In this document: positions 11,901-23,000 of the stretch, piece by piece
Numbering within the stretch: position 1 is the first letter of the stretch
How the letters are laid out: each line of letters starts with the position of its first letter
Position numbers and translations under genes: made by a program
Assembly: GCA_963402885.1 (NCBI GenBank)
Contig: OY727098.1
Location: forward strand, 13,564,717 to 13,628,716
Direction of reading: 5' to 3'
DNA length: 64,000 nt
Origin: Antedon bifida
Lineage: Eukaryota > Echinodermata > Crinoidea > Comatulida > Antedonidae
The notes under the pieces: generated by a model
The model's database searches: none
Seen by the model: the letters and a program-made list of their open reading frames with translations, nothing else
What the model was told of the DNA's origin: nothing

Positions 11901-12892
11901 ACCGTACTGGTGATAGCCCCGAGATGGATAACACACCCTTGGTATCCAATGCTGTTACAGCTAGCGATTACGACATCAATTCTATTACCCAGTTGCCCCA
12001 ATCTGTTAACACAACCTCACTCTGGCCTACCACACCCGTTGACCCAGTCTCTACATCTAGCGGGTTGGACTGTCTCAGGCGATATTATAAAACAAAAGGC
12101 TTTTCAGAGGACCTTACCAATGTCATGTCTGCAAATTGTAGACAATCCACTTACAACCAATATCAATCAGCATGGAAAAAGTGGTGTAGCTGGTGTGGTA
12201 AACGGGCGATTGATCCCATTTCGGCGCCTTTAACAGAGATTATGGAATTTTTAGTTCAATGCGAAAAAACCTTGGGAAGGCACAGCAATTGGTAACAATG
12301 TTTCAATGAACAGGTTGATGAAAGGGTTTTTTAATAGAAATCCACCTAGGCCCAAGTATACAATTACATGGGATGTAGAACCGGTAATCAAATATTTAAG
12401 ACAATTACCACACTGGGATTCACTGTCGTTAAAATGGTTAACTTTAAAGGTAGTCTTACTATTAGCTCTGGTTACGACAGGGCGCGTGTCTTCCTTATTA
12501 GTTTATATGACGTCGAATCTTGAAAGTTTGGTTATATCTTCAAGTAATTTAAAATCTGTACCATCATCACTCTTAAAACAATCTAGGCCAGGGTACAGTC
12601 TAAGGAACGTCGAAATTGAGGCGTTTGACGATAAGCGTTTATGCCCGGTTCAAGCTATTTCAAAGTATTTACTCAGAACAAAGATCATTAGAGGTTCTGA
12701 GAAACAAGTGTTTATAAGTCACCAGAAACCTCATCGTAATGTAACCTCATCTACGATTAGTCGATGGATGGTGGAAATGATGGGAATGGCAGGGATGAAT
12801 ACGGACATTTTCAAAGCCCATTCGGCTCGGGGTGCATCTTCCTCAGCATCTCGTAGGTTAGGTGTGTCGATGAAAGACATACAAAACACTAG

Positions 12893-12977
12893 AAGAGGTG
12901 GAAGGTCGTAGTTGGGGGATACAGGCTAGTTAACTTTTAAAAACTGGTGGTGGCGCTGCGCAGCCAACAGGACGCAT
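12893..12977. repeat. Right inverted terminal repeat of DIRS A
   Basis: This is the reverse complement of 8865-8949. It lies directly after the recombinase region and overlaps its end, as is usual for compact DIRS elements. Confidence 0.9.
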
Positions 12978-13287
12978 TTTGATTCTCACCTCCGGAGGAC
13001 TCGTATAATCTCGATTATACTTCAGGGGCGGATTGCTATAAGCGGTCTATAAACGGTCTTATAGACCATTGCTATACCGCGGTCTAACCTATAAGCGGTC
13101 TTTAAAATTAAAGCCTACTCGAAGGAGTCTTAAAACAGTCTTAAACCTCTCATTTTGTTCTTTTACGTATTATTTATCGTCAAAGACAACCAATTTAACG
13201 AGTATTAAGTGTTAAATCAAATAATAACGGTGATTTTATTCTTAAATAGGCCTAGAATAGATTTTCTCGCATAGAAATGTACGTACT

Positions 13288-16199
13288 TTTTTTTTTTTTT
13301 TTTTTTTTTTATTGAACACTTTCATATTTAAATTTAAAAAATAAAAAATAGCTTAAAATAATAACACTTTCTTATTAATAATAATATACAATATACATTT
13401 CTCTTAAGAACAAAATATAAATAATTTCATAATGTAATAAATATAAATCTACTTTTTTTTTTCTCTTAAAAACAAAATCTATAAATAATTTGTTGTCAAA
13501 TTTTTTTTTTTATAGCATATTTCAATTGAACAAAATAATTTAACTAAACATATAACTTTCTTATTCAAATAAATAGTTATTAGGCCTACTTACTAAATAA
13601 ACAGACGATAAAAGTCTATAAATAATTCAAGATTAAAAAACATTATATAAAAAAACAATACTAAGTCTTTTTTTTTTAAATGCAAAGTTACCAGTCAATA
13701 AGTTCATGTTTTTCCAAGAAAGGACTCCATTTGTTTAAGTAAGTATGATGCTCCCCTTTAGTTTTCAAAATATATTCTTCTTGTTTAACGTGTAACTTAA
13801 TCTCATTCACGAATCGTGCAATATTAGGCTTAATTTTTCTCATTTTACAGCTATATATGTAGTGTCGACAAATTAGTAAAATAGTATTTAGGGCTTTAAA
13901 TGTTTTTTTTCTAACTCCAAAAAGGCATAATTCGGGGTTAATAATTACATTTATATTAAAATATGATTTCAACCATTGTTTAACCTTTCTCCAAAATATT
14001 TTAATTTCACAGCATTTTGCAAAAATATGTATTAAGGTTTCTGTTTCTGCTTTACATAAAGCACATAAAGGTGAGTCAATTTTCCCAATTTTAAACAAAA
14101 AGGAGTTATTACCTAGAATTCTATGCACAATTTTATATTGAAACCAGATTAGTGGTGTGGACATGGTAAGTGAGAAAGACATGGTATTAATAATTTCCCA
14201 CTCTTTATCAACATATAAAGTATCCAATGCCTTCTCCCACTTAATTTTAGCTTTCGATTGTTTTTTTCTGGAATTGATTAGAGTATTATAAATTAGCTTT
14301 GATCCTTTTTTATTTTTAATAACTACGCTAAGGTTAAAAGGTAGTAATGGACTATTTATATTTTCTTTTGGAGAAATTTGATTTAAAGACGTATGTTGTC
14401 TGACCGCATTTATTAGGCCTTCATATTGAAGAAAGTTTATGTTAAGGTTATGATGTTTACTAAATTGTTTAAATGGAGTTATTCCATGTCTATCAACTAA
14501 ATCATTTATAAAATTCACCCCATGATTACTCCAGTTTTTATAATAGATACTTTCTCCGCCGACTTTAATATTGTCATTCATCCAGAGTGATTGTCTACAT
14601 ATCGATTCGGTGCTCATAGGAGTGTTGTGTTTCACGAATACGCACCACGCCTTCATTACATCCAGCCAAAAATCATTGTAGGGCTTAACCTTCGCTAATT
14701 TGATTAACTTCGCTGATTCGCCTTCTATGAGCCAAGTTTTATGAATATTCAACACGATTGGAACTAAAAGAGCCCAGCCCGTCTCATTGGACGTTACTAA
14801 CCGTCTAACCCACGTGATTTTTACCGATTGAATATATGCATTTATATCGACCATTCGTAAGCCTCCAAATTTCTTTTCTTGTATAAGTTGATCTCTGGAT
14901 ATTCTATCCACCCCTTTCTATATGAAACGATATAGTTCTGACTTAAGTGATTTTATTACTTTTTCAGGGGGATCGGGTAATGTCGAAAGGACATAGGTAA
15001 GTTTGGACAGTAGTAAAGACTTAACTACCGTGATTCTTCCCAAAACAGTTAAGTTTCTTTTTGACCAATGTCTCATTGTATTTTTTATTGATTTATATGC
15101 GTCTTCATAGTTCAGATCTACCATTTCATTTAAATTTGTACTGAACCGAATACCCAATGATACAAAGGGCTCTCCATGTTTGATCCATTTTATATTATAG
15201 TTTTCGCATATTGAGTCACCTCGGTCTTTAAACGAACCAACCCAGACAGCATTTGTTTTGTTCACATTCACTTTTAGCCCGGAAAATTTGGAAAATACAT
15301 CGAGAGTCTTAAATGCTTCGTGCATTGACTTCTCTTTACCGTCAAGAAACAATACAGTGTCGTCCGCATACTGAGATAATCGATACTCGTGATTTGCAAT
15401 TGATATTCCTTTAATTTGTTTATTTTCAGATATCATTGAGGATAAAATTTCTGCGCAAAGAAGAAACAGGTATGGACTCAACCCATCCCCTTGTCTACAT
15501 CCTCTTTCAATTAGGAATGATTCGGAGAGAAAGCCATTAACAAGAACTGAGGATCTTGCATCTTTATATAGTACTTTCACCCATTTTCGAATGGATTGTC
15601 CGAAGTTAAAATGTTTAAGAACGCAGTTAACAAATGTATGAGAAATGCAATCGAACGCTTTTTCAAAATCTATCAGTAAAAGCAGACCAGGAATTTTCTT
15701 CTTTTCACAAATTTGCATAATATCATACATAAGTCTTGTATTTTCGCCTATATATCTCCCATTAATAAATCCTTTCTGTTGTTCACTAATTAGTATATCA
15801 AGGACCGATTTTATTCGTTCTGCAATACATGAAGAAACAAGTTTATAAGTGACACTTAACAGGGTAATAGGTCTCCAGTTTTTTAGATACTCTCGGGGTT
15901 TATCCCCCTTAGGCAGTAAAGTAATTATTCCTGACTTTTGGGAAATTGACAGTTGACCTGAGTTATACGACTCGTTAATAGCTCTCAAAAGATAGGAAAC
16001 TAAATCCGCAAAAAAGAACTTAAAAAACTCATAGCTAAAGCCGTCAATACCAGGTGACTTTCCATTTTGTGACCTCTTAAGAGCCTCTAAAAGTTCATTA
16101 TAAGTAATTGGCCCTTCAATTTTATTTTGTTGTTCTTTTGTTAATGTTGGTAATGTATTCATAGTTTTAAGAAGTTTTACAATATTTTTTTCGTCATCA
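13288..16199 (-). mobile_element. Tx1/L1-like LINE, 5'-truncated, recent
   Basis: This is a non-LTR retrotransposon on the - strand. A poly-T run of about 24 at 13288 is the poly-A tail. The 11-base duplication atgtacgtact flanks the body (13277-13287 and 16200-16210). The 5' end is truncated between the endonuclease and reverse transcriptase domains. The 3' untranslated region is about 400 bases (13288-13687) and very A+T-rich. The coding region is almost fully open, with one in-frame stop, so the insertion is fairly recent. It landed in the TIR element at 13023-16433. Confidence 0.9.
13688..16199 (-). pseudogene. LINE ORF2 fragment: reverse transcriptase and C-terminal domain
   Basis: The frame runs from 16199 down to 13688 and is broken only by a TAG near 14916, between LKSELYRFI and KGVDRISRDQ. 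The open stretch to 16285 includes about 28 residues from the flanking TIR element, so the apparent start at 16285 is not the LINE's own. Visible parts are NGKSPGIDGFSYEFFK, the fingers motif LKNWRPITLLS, DFEKAFDCISH, RGCRQGDGLSPYLFLL, the catalytic SQYADDTVLF, the thumb segment HWSKRNLTVLGR, and a C-terminal zinc-binding stretch C-x2-C...HIFAKCCEIKIFW. The order and the GRYIGEN motif fit the L1/Tx1 clade. Catalytic aspartates are present, but endonuclease and ORF1 are absent, so it is not autonomous. Confidence 0.9.
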
Positions 16200-16477
16200 A
16201 TGTACGTACTTGTTATGATTGTGAATTGAACAAGCGTGACGAACATTACCTTATTTGGTATTCTACACGCAAAGTACGCCCTCAATTTGTTATTTACGCA
16301 GTCTTATCCAAGACTGTTTTATAGCAATGGTCTAACAGGGGTGGCTTTAATAAGACCGTCTATCTGATAAAGCCGGCTTTAATCGGGGAGTTAAGACCAT
16401 CAGTTAAGACTGTTTTATAGCAATCCACCCCTGTATAGTATACCTTGATTTACCTTGACCTTTAGACTATAAACCTG

Positions 16478-19400
16478 TTAAGGTTTGTGAGTCCCTCTTT
16501 GAACATCTTGGTTATATGGCTCAAACTTTAGGTTGTGGGTTTTCCAGAGTGTTTCAAGATGGGTTTTAAAATTATTTATAGAGGATGCATTTACTATATG
16601 ATATGGCAAACTATTCCAATCATTTACTGCAGATATTGAAAAGAATTTCTGTCTGTGTTTCGATTTACTATGAACTTTTTTAATTTTAAAATTGTGGCCT
16701 CTAGTTAGAGTAGATGGTGCTAATTCAAAAAAGACACCCGGATTAACATTATCATACTTTTGTATCATTCTAAAAATCTGTAAGCAGCAAGACCTCTTTC
16801 TTCGAAATGCTAATGATGGCAGTTTCATAAATTTCATTCGGTCACTATATGGTTGAGTTTTAATTTCCACAGCAAGTGTTGTGGCTTTTTGCTGAACTTT
16901 TTCTAAGAGAATAGAATCACCAACAAACTGAGGAAGACAAGCCGTACTAGAATATTCTAAAATCGGTCTAACCATTGATTTATAAAGGATAGACACTAAA
17001 TGACTGTCTAAATATTCAAAGGTTCTCTTAATTAAACCAAGTCTAGAATTAGCCTTTTTAACAACTTCAACGATATGATCATGAAAATTCAATTTATTAT
17101 CAACTAAAACACCAAGATCTCTCATCTGAGTTACAACTCCTAACTGAATTCTATCTGAACCTGTTCCCATAAAGTATGTTGTGTTCAAGGATTTTTTACC
17201 GAGATGCATAACCTTACATTTATTAATATTAAAGGGCAACTGCCACTTTACTGACCATTTATACATCTTATCAATGTCCGCCTGAAAATCAAGAGCATCT
17301 ATGTCTGAATCAACAGCTTTGTATATCTTTGAATCATCAGCAAACAAAAAAAGAGGTGACTTAACTGATTGAGGCAGATCGTTGATAAATATTGTAAAGC
17401 AGATTACACCATATACACTTCCTTGAGGAATACCACTCTGGACCGATATCCCATCCGAAACTTCGCCATTTACCACCACTCGCTGGACACGAATTGACAA
17501 GTATATTTTAGTCCATTTCAACAATTCACCACGAATACCATATGTATGCATTTTATGGAGAAGTCTTTCATGTGGAACAGAGTCGAAAGCTTTTTGAAAA
17601 TCACAGTACAAGATATCGACAGAGTGTCCTTCATCTATCATTGAAGACCATTTCTCAGTGGCCTCAAGCAGTTGCAGGATCTTCCCTTGCGAAACCCATG
17701 TTGTTAGTTACAAAATAGTTTATTATCTTCCATATGTTTCGATATTTCATTCTTGATGAATGTCTCCATGGTTTTACATAGTATTGACGTTAAACTCACT
17801 GGCCTATAGTTTAGAGGATTAGTTTTACAGCCTTTCTTATAGATTGGTGAAACATTAGCTTGCCTCCATTGTTCAGGAATAGTTCCCTCATGTAAAAGCT
17901 TGGAAAATAAAATGCTGAGAATTGGACTAATTTCATTTGCCGTTTCTTTTAAAAGTCGAGAGTGCACACCATCTGGTCCTGGAGACTTAAAAATGTCTAA
18001 TACTAATAGGTGCTTTCGAATTTCATTCTCCGGAAATGCAACAGTATACAAAGGTTCGACTTCATGATCAAGGTTAAGTTTAAGCACGGGAATGTCAGAA
18101 ATATTTTCTTTAGTAAAAACTGTTGCAAATGCTTGGTTTAAGAGTGCAGCTTTTTGTCTATCATCTACAATCAGTTCTCCTCTCTCGTCTTTTAATGCAG
18201 AAATGCCCGTCTTTTTGCCAGTTTTCTCCTTATAGTATTTCCAGAAACTCTTAGGATTCACTTTTATCTCGGATGCCAACTTGCATTCAAAACTTTTCTT
18301 CGCTTTTTTTATTGCCTTATTTGTCTCATTTCTGACTTTAATATAAGCATTCCATCTTTCCGGTGTTCTTCTACTCTGATATCTATTCCATGCTTTATGT
18401 TTCTGTTTAACTATAGACACTGTTTCGACGTTCATCCACTGCTTCTTATACCTTTTAGTTTTAGACCTTAAAGGAACATACTGTAAAATACAGAAATCTA
18501 ACAGGGAATAGAGGGAATTAGCAATAGAAACACCATCAAGTTCATGCATATCAATATTTAGTTTCGATTCTTTTATTTTAATTCTAATAGCTTCGTAGTT
18601 GGCTTTGTAGTAATTTCTTGTAGGAGTGACATTTTCTTTTTCTATAAAACTTAAAGCAAGATTAAAGGTTAAAACAACATGGTCACTCTTTCCCAATGGT
18701 GCACTACTAATAAGATCACAGACATCAAACTCCTCCTTTGAATGTACTAAATCTAGTATATTAGATTCTTCTCCAGTACGATGTCTTGTCGGACAGTCTA
18801 CATGTTGATGCCACATTAAATCATCGATTAAATCGGTAAATTTTTGGTTCACATCATGTGATAACCCTTTGCTACGCCAGCTTATCCCTTTAAAATTAAA
18901 ATCGCCAGCAACAATCATATGATCAGCACTGTACTTGTCTGCTGCAACCAAAATATCTTTTAAATCCTCAAATTTATCCGCGTGACTACTTGGACTGCGA
19001 TAAACACAACCAATTAAAACATTAATATCATTTAATTTAATATTCACAAATAATATTATATTCTCATCAAAACCACCTATGTCAACCTGAACTACAGTCA
19101 GTGCATCTTTTACTAGGATCGCGACTCCTCTATGTTCCAGTTTACTAAATAAATTATAACCTTCTAAATTAAAATTTTTCTCATCAATTTCATACAGATA
19201 ATTTTTAGGTAATATTTCATTTAAGATTATAATATCCGGTTTAAGCTGATTTATTCTTATTCGGAGTTCTGCGATTTTGTTAGTTAATGTATCACAATTA
19301 GTGTAAAAAAAAGAAAGATTATCTCTGTCAATGTTGATAATGTTATTTCTTCGATAATTAAAATTAAAAGTATTATTTCCTAAATTATAATTACTTTCTG
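16478..19400 (-). pseudogene. CR1-like ORF2: endonuclease plus reverse transcriptase
   Basis: Read on the - strand, the endonuclease opens with FFYTNCDTLTNKIAEL and contains PDIIILNE, GCVYRSPSS, VAGDFNFKG and the C-terminal GKSDHVVL. These are the expected exonuclease-endonuclease-phosphatase motifs. The linker runs to SPGPDGVHSRLLKE, and reverse transcriptase follows with NYRPVSLTS, YCDFQKAFDSVPH, SGIPQGSV and the catalytic LFADDSK. The frame breaks near 17700: a TAA follows KLFCN just before the HGFRKGRSC motif, and a one-base shift follows within about 30 bases. The shorter open frame commonly read from 19047 begins at an internal GTG and is only part of the protein. The C-terminal end looks complete. 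Confidence 0.85.
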
Positions 19401-19420
19401 TGTTTATTTTCTTTGTGTTA

Positions 19421-19843
19421 TTAGTGTTGTGCCTGGTATTGTTTGACCTGAGGGTTGTGGTTTGGGCTTGTCCGAAAGGGCACCTTCACAATCTCGTAGT
19501 TTCTTATCATTAAATTGGTCTCACCAGCTTGCTCTCTTCTCTCTTTCTCGACTTTCAGCGTATTAAACCGGTCACGATCTAACTTGCTTCGGTCTCTACT
19601 AACCCCTTTAATGTTTTTATCCCATGCATTCTTAAGTATAAGCTCCTTGTCTCTTATATCATAGAAAACTAATTTAATAGGACGTCTTTTATTAGGTTCT
19701 CGTTTGCCTAAACGGAAGAAAGTTCTGATTTTACGATCCACATGCTGTATATCAAGCCCATGAAGAAATTGAACTACGTTCTCCCAATCATCTTTTTTCC
19801 TCAAATTAGACCCTTGCATAATCATCAATTTTATCGCTGGCAA
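19421..19843 (-). pseudogene. LINE ORF1-like fragment
   Basis: This frame of 140 residues lies directly upstream of the CR1-like ORF2 on the same strand, with only about 20 bases between its stop and the start of endonuclease similarity. It is rich in basic residues (RLGKREPNKRRPIKLVFYDI, then SRDRSKLDRDRFNTLKVEKE). A beta strand of the KLVFYD type next to a charged helix resembles the RRM-like region of LINE ORF1 proteins. It starts mid-protein at 19843, so the LINE is probably truncated at its 5' end there. The assignment rests on position and composition. Confidence 0.6.
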
Positions 19844-20012
19844 CGCTGTACTGCCATCTCTCGTTGTTTAAATATTTAGTTTCGTATTGCAATCTGTTGT
19901 GTAATCCCGGGCAGTGTGTAAACGGCGATAATAAGTTGTTATTTGGCGGTTAGCCATTCCAGTTGTTACACTATTACATTGTATACATAAAATTGCTTCT
20001 TTAGCATACCAA

Positions 20013-23000
20013 ATGAGAGGCCTAAAGATTCTTTTTGGTGCAGTCGGTAGTTTGGTTCTTGCTGGCAGTGTATACCGCTTTGCAGGAGTAGCTCTGAACG
20101 TAGGCCTGCAAACTGTCGAATCACCTGTGTTGGCTGTTCTGGAAGGTAAATGTTTGTTATCACATTCCAAACTGTGTACATTATAACATACCGGATCATA
20201 CAAAACATAGTACGTGCCTAAGCCAAATGGGTCGAATAAACAACTATATTTAATCTGCTTCTTTGTTATCAGGAACAATATCGGATTATTTTCTGTACCA
20301 CCGATCGCACTATCATTATCACTCTGAAATTAAAAACATTTTGTAAAATCATGAGCGCGCAAGAAGCAGAGACAAAGGTTCAGGGACGATTCGGCCCTGA
20401 GACGATTCGGCCCGGGACTATTCGGCCCACTTTTGGTGGGACGATTCGGCCCACTTTTGGGCCGAAACATCCCACTTTGTGGGCCGAAACGTCTCACTTT
20501 AGACCAAATTCATATTCATTTTTTTTTTATTTATCAAGTTTTTAAAGGTGTTTAACAATCCGTATTTTATTGATATTGACAAAGTTGATATAATATATAT
20601 AATAAATTACTAAAAAAACGTAATTTTATATTCAATTTATTACTTCGAAAACCTTGTTTATTTCGTGCATTCGCCAAGCGGCCAACAGAGGGCGTAACTT
20701 GTTTACATCGTTCGCGTGACTAAAAAATGATTATTTTTGACAATGTTTTCAAAATGTTTGCTTTATTACATCTTTATCCCTAGTAGTGCTACCCCATAGT
20801 TACTCTGAAAATAAAGTTTGGGGAAAAAAGCTTATTTTATGATTATAAATGCATATCAAAGCCGATAAATGTAAGTGTGCCGAATCGTCTCAGGGCCGAA
20901 TCGTCCCGGGCCGAATAGTCCCGGGCCGAATCGTCCCAGGGCCGAATCGTCCCGGGCCGAATCGTCTCAGGGCCGAATCGTCCCGTTACCGAGACAAAAC
21001 ATCCTTTTGCATATGCATGAGACTCTGTGACAACACGCTTTAACGTGACGTCATTTTACTTTAGCTGCATGCGAAGAAGAAGTTGTCACCGACTGAAAAG
21101 TGATTCCAACAGGAGGCCGTAAATGTGTTCAAAAACATTTAATATAAAAAATAATAATCTAATATAATACATTAAAACCACATAAATTACAACACATATT
21201 CTTGTCAAAGCACAGTGAAGTTTTTATAAAATTAAATATAATTATTTTTAATCATATTAGAATGAATAATTTCTTGGTAATATAGCATTTTTTGTATACG
21301 AGGATCATATAGAATGCGTTCGCGTTTATACGCTTAACGCGCTGCGTTGCATATCGTTCTCACGCAGATAGGCTCAACACAGGCGTAGTAGTGCGTACTG
21401 CATGGGGCACATTTGATTGGTCGATTGCAGCCGCCATCTTGTTGGTTCCCTCTCCATAGAGAATCACTTTTGAACTGCGATAACATTAAAAGATTGCCAT
21501 CCAGCCTTCGGCTATTACATCCATGTTCGCGTTTTCAAGGTTAAAAACAATATCGTTCGTGGTGTATGGCGCGTCAATTATGCATGAAGCATACAAAAAT
21601 GGATGCTATTGTAGGTTTGATAGACTTAACTGTATCAGATTTAACTCTCTTTCAGCAGTCGGTACGTGTAGTAGTTCGAATTTATAAACCTGTGTGCATT
21701 TTTACCGATTTTGATCTATATATATAGAATATTTACAAAATATATTAAAATACAATGCTTATAAAAACAATTAAAAAAAACCGTTAAAGTAATAAAATAC
21801 TGTGTAAACAATTTTTATTTAAATGATTATTATATAAAAATATTTTTAAATAAACACCTAAAAACCCTAATAAAACCTACACTTCGATACGCTTCGATCT
21901 TTAATTAGAGCTTACAGTGTACAGTACTGCATTGAGCGACGTTCCATAGAAATCGCCGGAAGTTCGATTTATCGGAAGTGCGACCAAAATGAAACGCGAC
22001 CGAGATGATCCGATACCCTCTTGTACACCGCGCCTTTGATCACTTACTGCTGGAATTGGCGCGTTACAAATTCGTTTTATTATTATGTTATTCCTTAGAA
22101 TCATTACACACACGCTGGAGCGGAACTTGGCGGTTTCCACTAAGGATTAACCATTTCTAATTTTCTTTTGGCGAAAAATATTGATTGATTGATTGATCAC
22201 TCTATTTCAAAATGACAAAATTCCATAACCAAAAAATAACAATATAAAAAAAACTAAAATCACACTAAAATATAATAAAATATAATATTAATAGTTAATT
22301 TTAATGAGTTACACTAATTTTATGTTCTTTTGTTTGAAAAATAAAACCCACATTTTACGGAAATTAGGTTAATGGTGAAAGATATAAAATAGATACATCA
22401 TTTTTATCATTGGTAAATACTATAAATACGTGCTTCTGTACTAATCTTTCTGAAAGAAAAGAAGACTATTTTAACAAATTCGTTCGAAGAGCAGGTTGTA
22501 GGCTAGAATGCTATACTGTTGGCAGAAATTTTAATTTCTGTGCGCGGTTCATTTTATTATACTATACTACGAAAGGAGTATACAATTAGTCAGAGCGCAT
22601 CCAATGAACAGATTGCAGAAATGAGTTTCAGAACAGTATGTGTATGTTTATACTGCATTGTATTATTGTAAATAAATCCTTATTTTTTTCAGTTCTCTTG
22701 CTTACACTGTTATCTGTAATTGGCATCATCTTCGTGCACATGTCACTTGTCTTGTGGTCTGATCACCTTGGCCTATATTCAATCGTCATATTATATTTAC
22801 TAAATGTAACTATGCGATTACTTGCTAAATTCTCTAGTTGGAGGTCATTTGAAAAACAAACCAAATTGTTTCGAAGGACACAGGAGAAGCTACTTTTAGA
22901 CGGTCTCAAGAAAAATGGAAAGACTGCGTATGGCAAAGATTTTAAGTTCCACGATATCCACAGTCTTGATGAGTTTAAGGAAAAACATCCTCTGACAGAA

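Larger units (their letters stand above)
8830..13012 (+). mobile_element. DIRS-type retroelement A (fossil, broken)
   Basis: This is a tyrosine-recombinase retrotransposon of the DIRS group, read on the + strand. Parts in order: a gag-like region (about 8970-10190) with an Arg/Ser-rich segment; reverse transcriptase (about 10450-10940) with VTIDLKDAYF and VIYLDDL; RNase H (about 11290-11640) with TTDAST and IRSDNTTALSYI; a methyltransferase-like region (about 11650-12010) with DLFTSR and ISWKPDP; and a tyrosine recombinase (about 12060-12910) with the HSARG box. Near-exact inverted terminal repeats of 85 bp flank it and weaken outward. It is broken, with roughly five or more breaks, and is of moderate age. 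Confidence 0.85.
13023..16433. mobile_element. Small TIR element, split by a LINE
   Basis: The ends caggggcggattgctata (13023) and tatagcaatccacccctg (ending 16433) are inverted repeats with one mismatch. Subterminal words aagcggtct, cagtctta and ttaagac recur in both orientations on each side. Without the LINE at 13288-16199 and one copy of its target duplication it is about 490 bp, so it is a non-autonomous MITE-like element. The end sequence loosely recalls hAT-type termini, but no 8-bp target duplication is clear, so the superfamily is not assigned. Confidence 0.75.
16443..19855 (-). mobile_element. CR1-like LINE, nearly full-length ORF2
   Basis: This non-LTR retrotransposon on the - strand carries the end of an ORF1-like frame (19421-19843), an apurinic-type endonuclease (about 19390-18600) and reverse transcriptase (about 18000-16478). 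Its 3' end has no poly-A. Instead it has a short directly repeated tail read on the - strand (caaggtaaat, caaggta), as CR1-type LINEs do. It starts about 150 bases upstream of GH3 exon 1 on the opposite strand, so it may have disturbed or replaced that gene's promoter. Confidence 0.85.

Noticed and set aside
13023-16433. Firm hAT assignment of the small TIR element
   Set aside because: The end sequence is suggestive, but the 8-bp words on each side do not match.
20351-21043. Short open frames of 64 codons
   Set aside because: They read through the two arms of the foldback repeat.
21901-22140. Open frame of 79 codons on the - strand in GH3 intron 1
   Set aside because: No similarity, no splice context and biased composition.
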